Shown here in pieces: positions 1-8,186 of a stretch of DNA of 21,244 bases (position 1 is the stretch's first letter; each line of letters starts with the position of its first letter). The DNA comes from Deltaproteobacteria bacterium. GTDB lineage: Bacteria > Myxococcota > Myxococcia > SLRQ01. The notes below the pieces were generated by a model. The model did not search any database and was not told the DNA's origin. It worked only from the letters and a program-made list of their open reading frames with translations. Position numbers and translations under genes: made by a program. Where the stretch lies: positions 1 to 21,244 of the forward strand of contig SKWY01000326.1 of NCBI GenBank assembly GCA_007128675.1. Reading direction: 5' to 3'.

Positions 1-81
1 ATGTCGTATCGCTATGAACAGCTCTTTCCTGAGCAACCGACGCGGTGACCTCAATCATCGAGCCCCTTTTTGAAATGCCTG

Positions 82-162
82 TGGAAGCGATCAACCTCCA
101 GGATAGATATGGACACCTTCTGCCGGGACTGTAGGTCCCTCCCCTCCGATGCAATCGTGGCG
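82..162 (-). pseudogene. Decayed InlB-type (Flg_new_2-like) repeat fragment
   Basis: Read on the minus strand, positions 134-95 match positions 11879-11918 of the lipoprotein gene at 10498 at about 38 of 40 bases by eye. Both encode the stretch TVP-x-EGVHIYP. Weaker similarity continues on the upstream side to about 160, but only if one base is taken as deleted relative to the intact gene. Just after the shared block a stop codon (ends at 91) interrupts the frame. No start, signal peptide or full repeat is present, so this is the remnant of a related lipoprotein gene rather than a working one. The window edge prevents seeing whether more of it lies further left. Confidence 0.55.
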
Positions 163-190
163 CCTTCCGGGCCGTCCTCTCCACCGATCA

Positions 191-369
191 GCACGCGAGC
201 CGGCATTCAGTAAACAGCTCCGATTCAATCGCATACAAATAAACGCGGAAGGATCACATACGACCAGTCCCTTCCGGCACAAAAATCGTCCGAATCTTTG
301 GATAACCCCTTTGTTCGCCCGGCCATATTTGCTCTCGATTACAGTGCGCTGAGAGTGGTATTTGAGGCG
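191..369 (-). pseudogene. Internally deleted copy of the 18796-19452 gene
   Basis: Positions 191-246 match 18761-18817 and positions 248-369 match 19310-19430, with roughly 90% identity by eye. About 490 bases of the middle of the full-length copy are missing. The surviving 5' part still encodes the stretch LKYHSQRT followed by ESKYGRANK. The deletion joins it out of frame to the 3' end, and a one-base deletion near 218 adds a further difference. The original start codon region, beyond 19430 in the intact copy, is not included. The remnant lies 60 bases downstream of the phosphatase gene stop. It cannot encode the full protein and is a dispersed duplicate that has decayed. Confidence 0.75.
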
Positions 370-430
370 CAAGGGCCACTTCGCCGGTTGGCGGCGGCTC
401 GATATCGGCGCTCGACTACACTCGACGCGG

Positions 431-1579
431 TCAACACCACCGCATGACGACAAGCTTGCCTTGCTTCTCCAGAATGTCCTTGAGCATCTGGACCAGGGTA
501 GTGCGAGGCATAATGCCTTGCTGTGTATAGGATATGTCAGCATTGACCGGGTTATGCGCACTCCCGACGGTGATCTCGATCTTGTCCGCCGCTCGGAGGA
601 GCCTAGCGAGTTTGGAGACCGGCCCACTCGGCTCATACATGCTCGGGTTCTTGTCCAGAATCCGGCAGACCTGTGTCAAGGTGACGACGCCCTCGCTTGC
701 GAGATCCACACCCTCGAGTCTGAACTGAGGCGGCGCGTTCCAGCTGTCCTCGTTCGTAATGGGCCGCGCACGCGTGCCGAGTACGCGCGCCACCATCTTC
801 GTAGTGCTACCCCCACAGACGACATGGACGCCTTCGGTACCCAGAAAGCGCTGCACAACCTCAACGTCATGGTTGCGGTTTAGCGGCGGCCCCGTGAGAA
901 GGTGAACCACATTCCCGGAGCGCATAGTCGCCGAAAGAGCCGTACAGTCGTCTCCTCCAACCGGACCCCATTTGCGTCGAGCCTCGTCGTGGACATGACG
1001 AGCCATGGCAGAGGGAGGAACCCCTTTCAACAAACTCGCCTCGACGCTGCGTTCGAGCCGTTCGATGGTCCAGCCGTTGGGGTGTGACCAACCCATACCC
1101 GCTTGCGTCACACCGTCTGTCACAAGAAGGAGGCTTTCGCCCGGCTCGAGATAGCACACGGTCTCGGTGGCTATCGTGTCCTCGAGACGCAGCGATCTTC
1201 CCTTCAGAATGATCGCGGAGTGTCCCCCCATTAGGATAGGAGGCGGCATGTCGTATGATAATAAAGTCGCCTCGCCGTCGCTTCGCACCCAACCGATACA
1301 AAAAGCGGCATATGGTCCGTCGTTCAAACGATTGGCATCAATGGTGGTAGCAACACGGCTGAAACTCTCTCGAATGGAAGACCCGCGGCGACAAAGCTCC
1401 ATTAGCCTGGCCAAGAACATCTCTGCGGTCACGTTAGCCTTAATGCCCTTTCCGAGACCGTCCGCGAACGCCAAGAGAGTCCCCGAAGCTGCACGCTCCC
1501 AACGGGCCACATCGCCACATGGAGCACCTGGCTTCATGGGGCTCTGCTCGATTATGACGTCGAGGTGATTATAGGCCAT
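431..1579 (-). CDS. SpoIIE/PP2C-family serine phosphatase, hydrogenase-linked type
   Basis: 382 residues. The PP2C/SpoIIE fold is shown by ADGLGKG (residues 39-45, metal-binding Asp40), MPPPILM (111-117), LLLVTDG (151-156, Asp155) and GGDDCTAL (208-215, metal-binding Asp). From about residue 225 there is a further domain with TGPPLN, VVCGGSTTKMVARVLG (253-268) and VGSAHNP (338-344). This extension is characteristic of SpoIIE proteins encoded beside [FeFe]-hydrogenases and is not part of the catalytic core. The protein should be cytosolic and remove phosphate from a Ser/Thr-phosphorylated partner, which is not encoded here. Its ATG lies 11 bases after the stop of the PAS/Fe-S gene, with AGGA just upstream, so it is the last gene of the hydrogenase operon and probably translationally coupled. 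Inference: the upstream Fe-S/PAS protein controls it. The substrate is unknown. Confidence 0.88.
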   Translation of the reverse strand: MAYNHLDVIIEQSPMKPGAPCGDVARWERAASGTLLAFADGLGKGIKANVTAEMFLARLMELCRRGSSIRESFSRVATTIDANRLNDGPYAAFCIGWVRSDGEATLLSYDMPPPILMGGHSAIILKGRSLRLEDTIATETVCYLEPGESLLLVTDGVTQAGMGWSHPNGWTIERLERSVEASLLKGVPPSAMARHVHDEARRKWGPVGGDDCTALSATMRSGNVVHLLTGPPLNRNHDVEVVQRFLGTEGVHVVCGGSTTKMVARVLGTRARPITNEDSWNAPPQFRLEGVDLASEGVVTLTQVCRILDKNPSMYEPSGPVSKLARLLRAADKIEITVGSAHNPVNADISYTQQGIMPRTTLVQMLKDILEKQGKLVVMRWC

Positions 1580-1590
1580 GTTCCTAACCG

Positions 1591-3498
1591 TCAGATGTAG
1601 CCGCCACCACCGCTACTTCCCTCGCCCTTGGGGCGCTTGCCGCTCGGATTGGTCCGACCTGCCGACTGCTTCGGATCCTCCATTGCAATAGGGTCGCTCG
1701 CCTTGCCCTCGGCTCCCACGAGCTGCAAGAGCTGATGTACGAGCTCTTCCCCTAGCGCGGTGTTCTCTCCTAGAAACTTGGCCATCTTCTGGGCCATGCC
1801 GATTTGATGCTCCAGGAGCTCGCGGGCCCGCTCGCGAGTCCGTGAACGGAGCTTTTCCAACTGCCTCTCGCTAGCCTGCGCGCTCGTTAGGTTGACGAAG
1901 ACCCCAACGAATTGACGCTCCTTCTCCAGGCAGTAGATGAGCTGCCGACAGACGAGCTCATAGGCCTCATGGTGAATGGTTAGTTCCACCCGTTCGGTGG
2001 GGTTGGCTTGCACGCGCTCAAACGGCGCTGGGTCCATCAGATAAGAGATGGGCTTGCCCAAGGCGGCATCGGAGCAGTGGAAGTATTTCCTAAAAGCTGG
2101 GTTGGTGTGCAGAATGCGCAGGCGCTCATCGAGGATGACGATGCCGTTCGGGCTCGATTCAATGACACGATCTGTGCGTTGCTCGGCAAGCCTGCGCATC
2201 AGCGGGATGCACATCTCCTTCTCCGCCATGCGTTGTAGAATCGCGATGGCCTTGTCCCAACAGGTATCGTATCCGCATGCCCCGCAATCAAGTCGCTCCT
2301 CGGGATTGCCTTTGCCCTGCTCCTCGAGCACGCGATAGATCTCCTCGTCGCTCGGCTGATCCTGGAGGTCGCGGGATAGGACCGCGTTCGAACGAGCCAA
2401 AGAAACGAGCCCTGTATCGCCCTCTGGAGAACCGGCAGCATATGATGCGGGTGCTTCGGCCGCCCACGACATGAGACGGCGCCTTCGCGTCATGACGGAC
2501 GGGCTTTCTTTGGGAACCAAGGGGCCATTCACGCAGCCTCCCAAGCAGAAGAGCGGTTCGAGCACCAATGGTTTCGAATCGAACCTCATGCCATCGAGCG
2601 CGGTCATGAGCGCCTCCATGCCACTGACAACGAGCAGATGCTCGTCCAGCATGTCGGTCTTAACACCCGCGGTGCGTGCTTGGCCTCCTTCGAGCGCGAA
2701 GAGGCGGGCGGCTTGCGCATTCGGCGGCTCTTTGTCGAAGCTGCTCTCCTCAAGGGTGGAAAGACCAACCTGCTTCTCGGCCATCCAGTCGGCAAGCTCT
2801 ACGAAGGTCAGCACGGCATCCACAGGGTGATCGGTGGCCGCTTCGGCTTCGCTCTTCTTGGCCACACAAGGACCGATGAAGACGACACGGTCGACCCCTC
2901 CCTCCGCTTTGAGCAATCGTCCGTGGGCCAGCATCGGCGAGACGACCGGCGAGAGGTGCTTCGCCTGCTCCGGGCGATAGATCTCGATGTAACTCACCGC
3001 GGCTGGACAGGCGGAGCAAATGATCTGAGTGGTCGGTATCGCGAGTTGTCCTGGCGGTTGAGATGCGGGGTATGATTCGTCGGCGGCCTTACGGGCCACC
3101 ATCGACGCACCTACGGAAGTCTCCTCTACGACGGCGAAACCCAACTTCCGTAGGGCCGAGGGAAGACGTCGTCGCTCCCAATCGGTGTAGAGCCCCGCGA
3201 AGGAGGGAGCCACGCTTGCTGCAACCTTCTCGCCCGCCTCTATCCATCGACGCACCTCCTCCGTGTCTTGACGGAACGACTTGGCTCCCTGGGGGCACTC
3301 TCGGATGCACCTGCCGCACGCGATGCATCGGTCATCGGCAACCGTCGCCTGCTCACCTTGAAGGCGAATAGCCTTTACCGGGCAAACCCTAAGGCAGCGG
3401 TAGCAGTCTCGGCAGCGCGCCTTCAGAGTGAAAACGGTTGGTAGCACCTTCCCGTCATCATCGTTTTTCGTGGCCGTTCTGTCTTTCGCGTCTTTCAT
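1591..3498 (-). CDS. hydS: Sensory-type [FeFe]-hydrogenase with PAS domain (HydS/HfsB-like, group C3-like)
   Basis: 635 residues from the ATG at 3498, chosen because GGGAG precedes it and because an upstream start would overlap hydA. Domains in order: two [4Fe-4S] ferredoxin clusters (Cys29, 32, 35, 39 and Cys58, 61, 64, 68); an H-cluster-like domain (about 90-345) with L1 CSACP at 161-165, L2 GPCVAKKSEAE at 209-219 and L3 CLGGC at 318-322; a further Fe-S domain (Cys405, 408, 413, 430); a PAS domain (about 443-540); and a charged, probably coiled-coil tail ending in a Gly/Ser-rich stretch. All four H-cluster cysteine positions are kept (164, 211, 318, 322). Ala163 stands where catalytic enzymes have the proton-transfer Cys, as in HydS-type sensors. 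It is cytosolic and lacks a signal peptide. Known group C3 proteins are linked to phosphatases, matching the gene that follows. Role inferred: sensing H2 or redox state. Confidence 0.87.
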   Translation of the reverse strand: MKDAKDRTATKNDDDGKVLPTVFTLKARCRDCYRCLRVCPVKAIRLQGEQATVADDRCIACGRCIRECPQGAKSFRQDTEEVRRWIEAGEKVAASVAPSFAGLYTDWERRRLPSALRKLGFAVVEETSVGASMVARKAADESYPASQPPGQLAIPTTQIICSACPAAVSYIEIYRPEQAKHLSPVVSPMLAHGRLLKAEGGVDRVVFIGPCVAKKSEAEAATDHPVDAVLTFVELADWMAEKQVGLSTLEESSFDKEPPNAQAARLFALEGGQARTAGVKTDMLDEHLLVVSGMEALMTALDGMRFDSKPLVLEPLFCLGGCVNGPLVPKESPSVMTRRRRLMSWAAEAPASYAAGSPEGDTGLVSLARSNAVLSRDLQDQPSDEEIYRVLEEQGKGNPEERLDCGACGYDTCWDKAIAILQRMAEKEMCIPLMRRLAEQRTDRVIESSPNGIVILDERLRILHTNPAFRKYFHCSDAALGKPISYLMDPAPFERVQANPTERVELTIHHEAYELVCRQLIYCLEKERQFVGVFVNLTSAQASERQLEKLRSRTRERARELLEHQIGMAQKMAKFLGENTALGEELVHQLLQLVGAEGKASDPIAMEDPKQSAGRTNPSGKRPKGEGSSGGGGYI

Positions 3499-3550
3499 GC
3501 TTCTCCCAGCCGGGCACCCATCATAGAGCTTGTCCGAACGTCGGCGGCAT

Positions 3551-5632
3551 TCACGAACCCGTCGGCGGAGTTGCCACGAACTCTTTGCCGACATCGATGG
3601 ATCGCTCATCCATCTCTGTCTCCAATGCTTCTAGTGCATCCTTCAGCTTACAGCGGTGCAAGAGCTTTCCTCCAACCGAGATTGTGGGCCCGCGATCACA
3701 CTGCTCGAAACAGAATGTAGCCTCGACATCCACCAACCCGTCCAGCTCGCGGTCGCGCACATGACGGATGAGACCATATAGGAGGTCTTGGGCTCCCTTC
3801 AGGTAACAGCTGGTGCCGACACAAACCGAGATCTTCAGCGGGGGCGGCCCGCTGGCTTCAGCGATGCTGGAAAACGACATCCCCTCTCCCCGGATCCGTC
3901 GCCTGTGAACGTGCTCCGTGTGCAGCAGACGATGCGCCTCCTCGGATCCGGTCCCGCCGAGTTCCCGAATTGTCTGCATCAACACCGTATTGTCTTGCGA
4001 CTTGTGCAGCTGAAGCATCGAGTCTGCGTCATGGAGCGCTCTGGTGCGAGCCTTACGGCTCGAGCGCTCAGTCGGTGGTTGACCCGCGCCGGATACGCAT
4101 CCGCCCGGGCAGGCCATCACCTCAACGAGATCGTACTTGGCCTTTCCCTCGAGCACCGCGGTCGCCAGCTCCTGTGCGTTCTTCAGCCCATGTACCACGG
4201 CCAATCGAAGAGTATTGCCGGCGACTTTGAGTTCGGTCTCGAGCAGGCCCTTGCTGCCTCGCACGACTGGAAACTGAGGAGCGTCGCTTCTTTCGCCGCC
4301 AAGCTCTTCGGCCGCAAGACGGAGCACCGCCTCAGTGACTCCACCCGACGCTCCGAAAATGACCGCCGCCCCGGTCTTGAAGCCGAAAGGAAGATCGAGA
4401 GAAGAGGGTTCCAGATCCCTGAACCGAAGGTGCGCGCCGTCAATCATCTTGGCGAGCTCCCCAGTAGTTAGAACGAGGTCTACGTCTCTTCTTCCGTCAC
4501 GCTCGAAAGCCGGCAGGCTCGCCTCCATCTTCTTGGCCGTGCAGGGCATGATGGAGACGACCACCAGGTCGCCCGGATCTATTCCGAACTGCTGCGGAAG
4601 AATCTCCTTGGCGAGCGAACCGAACATCTGCTGGGGAGACCGGCACGTGGAGATCTGCGGAAGCAGGTCGGGGTAGTACTGCTCTGCACACCGGACCCAG
4701 GCCGGACAGCAGGAGGTGAAGAGCGCCCTTGGCTCGCCGCCGTTCCCGCTCTCGGCATGAGCGCGTCGCCTGGAGAAGAACTCATGCGTTTCTTCCATCA
4801 CCGTCAAATCAGCGGCCCAACACGTGTCATAGACCTTGTCGAAGCCGAGCGCGCGCAGCGCCGCCACGATCTGACCGGTTACTATGGAGCCCGACTCCAT
4901 GCCGAAGTGCTCTCCGAGAGCGACTCGGACTGCCGGCGCGATCTGAGCCACGACTACCTTGTCGGGATCATCGAGGAACGCGTGCGCCTGCTCCACCTCC
5001 GAACGAGGAACGAGGGCGGCCGTCGGACAGAATGCGGCACATTGACCGCACCCGACGCACTCCACGTCGGCGAGCCCCTTGCCGAAAGCCGGCATGATGG
5101 CCACGTCTCGTCCACGCCCCACAAAGTCGAGAGCACCTATCCCCTGCACCTCCGAGCAGATTCGCACGCAATCCCCGCACAAAACGCAACGGTTGGGGTT
5201 GCGGACGATTGCATGCGAAGAATCATCGACCGGCACCTTCTCGCGAAGGTTGCGGAAACGAACATTCTCGATGCCGAGGCTTTGCGAAAGAGACTGGAGC
5301 TGACAGCTAGCGCTCTTCGGGCACGTCGGACAAGCAGTGTCATGGGAGGCAAGAAGCAGCTCTACCGCCACCCTTCTCATTTGTCGTATCTCGCCCGTCT
5401 GCGTCCGCACGACCATTCCAGGCCGAGGCGCGGTGGAACAGGAGGTCACGACACCCATGCCTTCGACGTCCACCATGCAGAGGCGACAGGCGCCGTAGAC
5501 GCTGAGTTCCGAGTGATAGCAGAAGGTCGGAATCTCCACACCTTCACGTCGAGCAAGCTCGAGAAGGCTCTGGTCTTCTTCTTCGATGGTGCATGTGCGC
5601 CCATTGAGTGTCAGTGTGCCGTTGGTCCGCAT
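3551..5632 (-). CDS. hydA: [FeFe]-hydrogenase catalytic subunit HydA (trimeric, group A3-type)
   Basis: 693 residues from the ATG at 5632, which has GGGAGG seven bases upstream; the longer open frame upstream lies inside hydB. Order of domains: N-terminal [2Fe-2S] (Cys38, 49, 52, 65); His/Cys [4Fe-4S] site (His97, Cys101, 104, 110); two [4Fe-4S] clusters (Cys149-159 and Cys192-202); H-cluster domain with TSCCPAW (306-312), MPCTAKKME (362-370) and MACPGGCVSGAGQP (506-519); a small-subunit-like segment (about 520-575); and a C-terminal thioredoxin-like [2Fe-2S] domain (Cys604, 609, 641, 645). The proton-transfer Cys308 and ligand Cys309 are both present, so it should be catalytically competent. 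This architecture matches HydA of HydABC enzymes, which couple H2 to both NAD(H) and ferredoxin. It is cytosolic and sits 37 bases downstream of hydB. HydE/F/G maturases must be elsewhere. Confidence 0.96.
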   Translation of the reverse strand: MRTNGTLTLNGRTCTIEEEDQSLLELARREGVEIPTFCYHSELSVYGACRLCMVDVEGMGVVTSCSTAPRPGMVVRTQTGEIRQMRRVAVELLLASHDTACPTCPKSASCQLQSLSQSLGIENVRFRNLREKVPVDDSSHAIVRNPNRCVLCGDCVRICSEVQGIGALDFVGRGRDVAIMPAFGKGLADVECVGCGQCAAFCPTAALVPRSEVEQAHAFLDDPDKVVVAQIAPAVRVALGEHFGMESGSIVTGQIVAALRALGFDKVYDTCWAADLTVMEETHEFFSRRRAHAESGNGGEPRALFTSCCPAWVRCAEQYYPDLLPQISTCRSPQQMFGSLAKEILPQQFGIDPGDLVVVSIMPCTAKKMEASLPAFERDGRRDVDLVLTTGELAKMIDGAHLRFRDLEPSSLDLPFGFKTGAAVIFGASGGVTEAVLRLAAEELGGERSDAPQFPVVRGSKGLLETELKVAGNTLRLAVVHGLKNAQELATAVLEGKAKYDLVEVMACPGGCVSGAGQPPTERSSRKARTRALHDADSMLQLHKSQDNTVLMQTIRELGGTGSEEAHRLLHTEHVHRRRIRGEGMSFSSIAEASGPPPLKISVCVGTSCYLKGAQDLLYGLIRHVRDRELDGLVDVEATFCFEQCDRGPTISVGGKLLHRCKLKDALEALETEMDERSIDVGKEFVATPPTGS

Positions 5633-5669
5633 CAGCGACCTCCCTTGAATGGTCGAGTATCCGTCATTC

Positions 5670-7655
5670 TCATGCCGCGATGATCGCTTCGAACTTGCAG
5701 GCCTCGAAGCAAGCCATACATTTGGTGCAAGTGGATTCGTCGATGACGTGCAGTTCGTGCCTCTCCCCGGAGATGGCTCCCACAGGACATTTGCGAATAC
5801 ACAGGGTGCATCCCCTGCACTTTTCCGAATCGATGGAGGGCGTGCGCAGTTTCTCGCATTCGCCGCTTGGGCATCGCTTCTGAACGATGTGTGCTTCGTA
5901 CTCGGCGCGAAACTGGGATAGAGTCGAGAGCACAGGGTTGGGAGCGGTCTTTCCGAGACCACAAAGAGAACCCTTCTTCACGACAAGGGCGAGTTCCTCC
6001 AACAGAGCGAGCCCCTCCAAGTTTCCGTTGCCCTCTATTATGTCGTCGAGTAGCGCCAGCATGTGTGCCGTACCCTCACGGCAAAGCAGGCACTTTCCGC
6101 ATGACTCGTTTTGCGTGAACTGCATGAAGTAGCGGGCAATCTTCACCATGCAGGTGTCGCGGTTCAGCACCACCAATCCACCAGAACCGACCATGGCTCC
6201 GGCGCCGCTCAGCGAGTCGAAGTCCAGCGGCAGATCAAGGTGAGCCGAGGTCAGCGTGCCACCAGAGGGCCCCCCTATTTGTACGGCCTTGAAGGCATCG
6301 TGAGTTATCGCGCCCGTCTTGTCGGTGACCCCTCCGCCGATGGAGTAGACGATCTCGCGGAGGGTCGTACCGAACGGTACTTCGATGAGGCCGGTATTGA
6401 CCACGTGTCCTGTAAGAGAGAACGTCTTAGTCCCAGGGGATGAAGAAGTACCGACTCTTCTGAAAGTGTTCGCGCCCTTGCGAATGATGCCCGGGACCAT
6501 TGCAAGGGTCTCGACGTTGTTGATTACCGTGGGGCATCCAAAGAGGCCTCGCTCCGCCGGAAAGGGAGGCTTTGGCCTGGGCATTCCGCGCTGTCCCTCG
6601 ACGGAGACCATCAAGGCCGTCTCCTCCCCACAGACGAAGGCACCAGCTCCCTCCATGACCTCGATATCGAGCGCATGCGGGCTACCGAAGACTTTCTTGC
6701 CAAGGATACCCAGGCGCCTAGCTTCGGCGATGGCCTCGCGCAGCCTTCTCACCGCGAGAGGGTATTCGGAACGAACGTAGACAAGAGCAGTTTCGGCTTC
6801 GATCGCTCGCGCTGCTATCATCAGGCCTTCAAGGACCACATGCGGGTTGCCTTCCATGACATAGCAGTCCATGAAGGCACCGGGATCGCCCTCGTCCCCG
6901 TTACATATTACGTACTTCTTGGAGGCAGGCTGAGCGAGAGCAATCCGCCACTTCTTGCCGGTGGGAAAGCCGCCGCCGCCACGGCCTCGCAGGCCCGATG
7001 CGAGAACCTCCTCGCAGATAGTCGCGGGAGTGAGCCGAGTGAAGGAGTCTCGTGCGGCTTGATACCCTCCTCGAGAGATATATTCGCCTATGTCCCCCGC
7101 ATCCACGCTTCCACAATCATCCAAGAGGTTTCGAGACTGCCGAGCGTAAAAAGGCATCTCCGAAGCGTTACGGCAAGTGTTGCCCTGGGTCGGATCTCGG
7201 AATAGGAGTCGTTCGACAGGATTTCTCCTCTCCAGTGTCTCGGAATCGGAGCCATCCTGTCCTCTGTCGAGCCAGGATTCCACGATCTCCTCGACGTCGC
7301 CTGGCCTAACGCGCGTATAGAGAATGTCGTCCGGAAGAATGGTCACAAGTGGGGCTTGCTGGCAGAAGCCCTGACAGCCGCTCTTGGAAACTCTGACGGA
7401 TTCGCCGGAGGCGTCACCCTCGATTACTCTTTTGCAGGTGACCTTCTGGCCATTCGTCTCGACCTTCATCTGAACGACGATGGGGAGTCCTCGCGATGCA
7501 ATCGCTTCCTTGAACTTCGCGTAGACCTCCAGCGAGCCACTGGCCACGCAGCCCGTGCCGCCGCAAACGATGACTCTGCGGGTGAGGCTGGAGGTCTCCT
7601 CACGATACTTTTTCGCGACAGTGTCGAGGCAAATCGCTTGCGATACCGGATTCAT
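5670..7655 (-). CDS. hydB: NuoF-like flavoprotein subunit HydB of the trimeric hydrogenase
   Basis: 661 residues. The ATG at 7655 overlaps the hydC stop as ATGA, and GGAGGAGG precedes it. N-terminal thioredoxin-like [2Fe-2S] domain (Cys31, 36, 94, 98); NuoF core with the FMN/NADH glycine-rich motif GRGGGGFPTGKKW (224-236), NGDEGDPGAFMD (252-263) and EGAGAFVCGEETALM (335-349); a [4Fe-4S] site (Cys519, 522, 525, 565); a Cys pair at 595 and 600 matching the zinc-site region of HydB; and a C-terminal 2x[4Fe-4S] ferredoxin domain (Cys613-623 and Cys643-653). It holds the NAD(H) and FMN site where electrons divide between pyridine nucleotide and ferredoxin in HydABC complexes. NuoF of complex I lacks the extra N- and C-terminal cluster domains, which supports the HydB assignment. 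Bifurcation itself is inferred from family knowledge. Confidence 0.95.
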   Translation of the reverse strand: MNPVSQAICLDTVAKKYREETSSLTRRVIVCGGTGCVASGSLEVYAKFKEAIASRGLPIVVQMKVETNGQKVTCKRVIEGDASGESVRVSKSGCQGFCQQAPLVTILPDDILYTRVRPGDVEEIVESWLDRGQDGSDSETLERRNPVERLLFRDPTQGNTCRNASEMPFYARQSRNLLDDCGSVDAGDIGEYISRGGYQAARDSFTRLTPATICEEVLASGLRGRGGGGFPTGKKWRIALAQPASKKYVICNGDEGDPGAFMDCYVMEGNPHVVLEGLMIAARAIEAETALVYVRSEYPLAVRRLREAIAEARRLGILGKKVFGSPHALDIEVMEGAGAFVCGEETALMVSVEGQRGMPRPKPPFPAERGLFGCPTVINNVETLAMVPGIIRKGANTFRRVGTSSSPGTKTFSLTGHVVNTGLIEVPFGTTLREIVYSIGGGVTDKTGAITHDAFKAVQIGGPSGGTLTSAHLDLPLDFDSLSGAGAMVGSGGLVVLNRDTCMVKIARYFMQFTQNESCGKCLLCREGTAHMLALLDDIIEGNGNLEGLALLEELALVVKKGSLCGLGKTAPNPVLSTLSQFRAEYEAHIVQKRCPSGECEKLRTPSIDSEKCRGCTLCIRKCPVGAISGERHELHVIDESTCTKCMACFEACKFEAIIAA

Positions 7656-8173
7656 TGCGCTTCCTCCTCCGCCAAGATCTTTTCGATGACTTCCACCGCC
7701 GTCTCGGGGGTAAGCGAGCCGTGCACCTTCCCGTCGACCACCATCACCGGCGAGAGGCCGCATGCTCCGAGACACGCGACCGTTTCGACGGTGAAGAGCA
7801 TGTCCTCCGTGGTCTCCTTCCCTTCCGGGAGCCCGAGCCTCTTTCGAAGCGCATCGAGGATGTGCAAGGAGTGGCTGACGTGACACGCAGTCCCATCGCA
7901 GAGGTGAACTACGTGCTTACCCTTCGGCTTCAGCGTGAAGAAAGAATAGAAAGTAGCTACTCCGTATACACGCGCCGGAGGGATCCCAAGAGAAGTTGCC
8001 ACGTAGGTCAGGACCGGCTCGGGCAGATATCGATACTCCCGCTGAATTTCCTGCAATATCGGAATCAGTCGAGCCGATCGACGCCCGTGACAATCGAGAA
8101 TCTGGCAAACCTTCTCGAAGGTGCGGGAGGGCGTGTCGTCCTGATGCGCATGGGCGCAAGAAGCTTTGCTCAT
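7652..8173 (-). CDS. hydC: NuoE-like [2Fe-2S] subunit HydC of the trimeric hydrogenase
   Basis: 173 residues from the ATG at 8173, preceded by AGGAGA at suitable spacing; a longer frame would run back into rex. The fold is the thioredoxin-like [2Fe-2S] domain of NuoE: an N-terminal helical part with LIPILQEIQREYRYLP (36-51) and GVATFYSFF (71-79), then ligands Cys92, Cys97, Cys134 and Cys138 (LCDGTAC and CLGAC). It is the small electron-transfer partner of HydB. The start is 13 bases after the rex stop, and its own stop overlaps the hydB start, so it is clearly in the same transcript. It is cytosolic and of normal length for the family. Confidence 0.95.
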   Translation of the reverse strand: MSKASCAHAHQDDTPSRTFEKVCQILDCHGRRSARLIPILQEIQREYRYLPEPVLTYVATSLGIPPARVYGVATFYSFFTLKPKGKHVVHLCDGTACHVSHSLHILDALRKRLGLPEGKETTEDMLFTVETVACLGACGLSPVMVVDGKVHGSLTPETAVEVIEKILAEEEAQ

Positions 8174-8186
8174 CAAGTGTCTCCTT

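Noticed and set aside
1..134. Plus-strand reading frame ending in a protein-like tail at 134
   Set aside because: It is the complement of an InlB-type repeat fragment that matches the 11.9 kb gene on the other strand, and it has an in-frame stop at 30-32.
91..636. 181-codon minus-strand frame at the left edge
   Set aside because: It joins out-of-frame phosphatase sequence, a gene remnant and a repeat fragment; no single protein is encoded.
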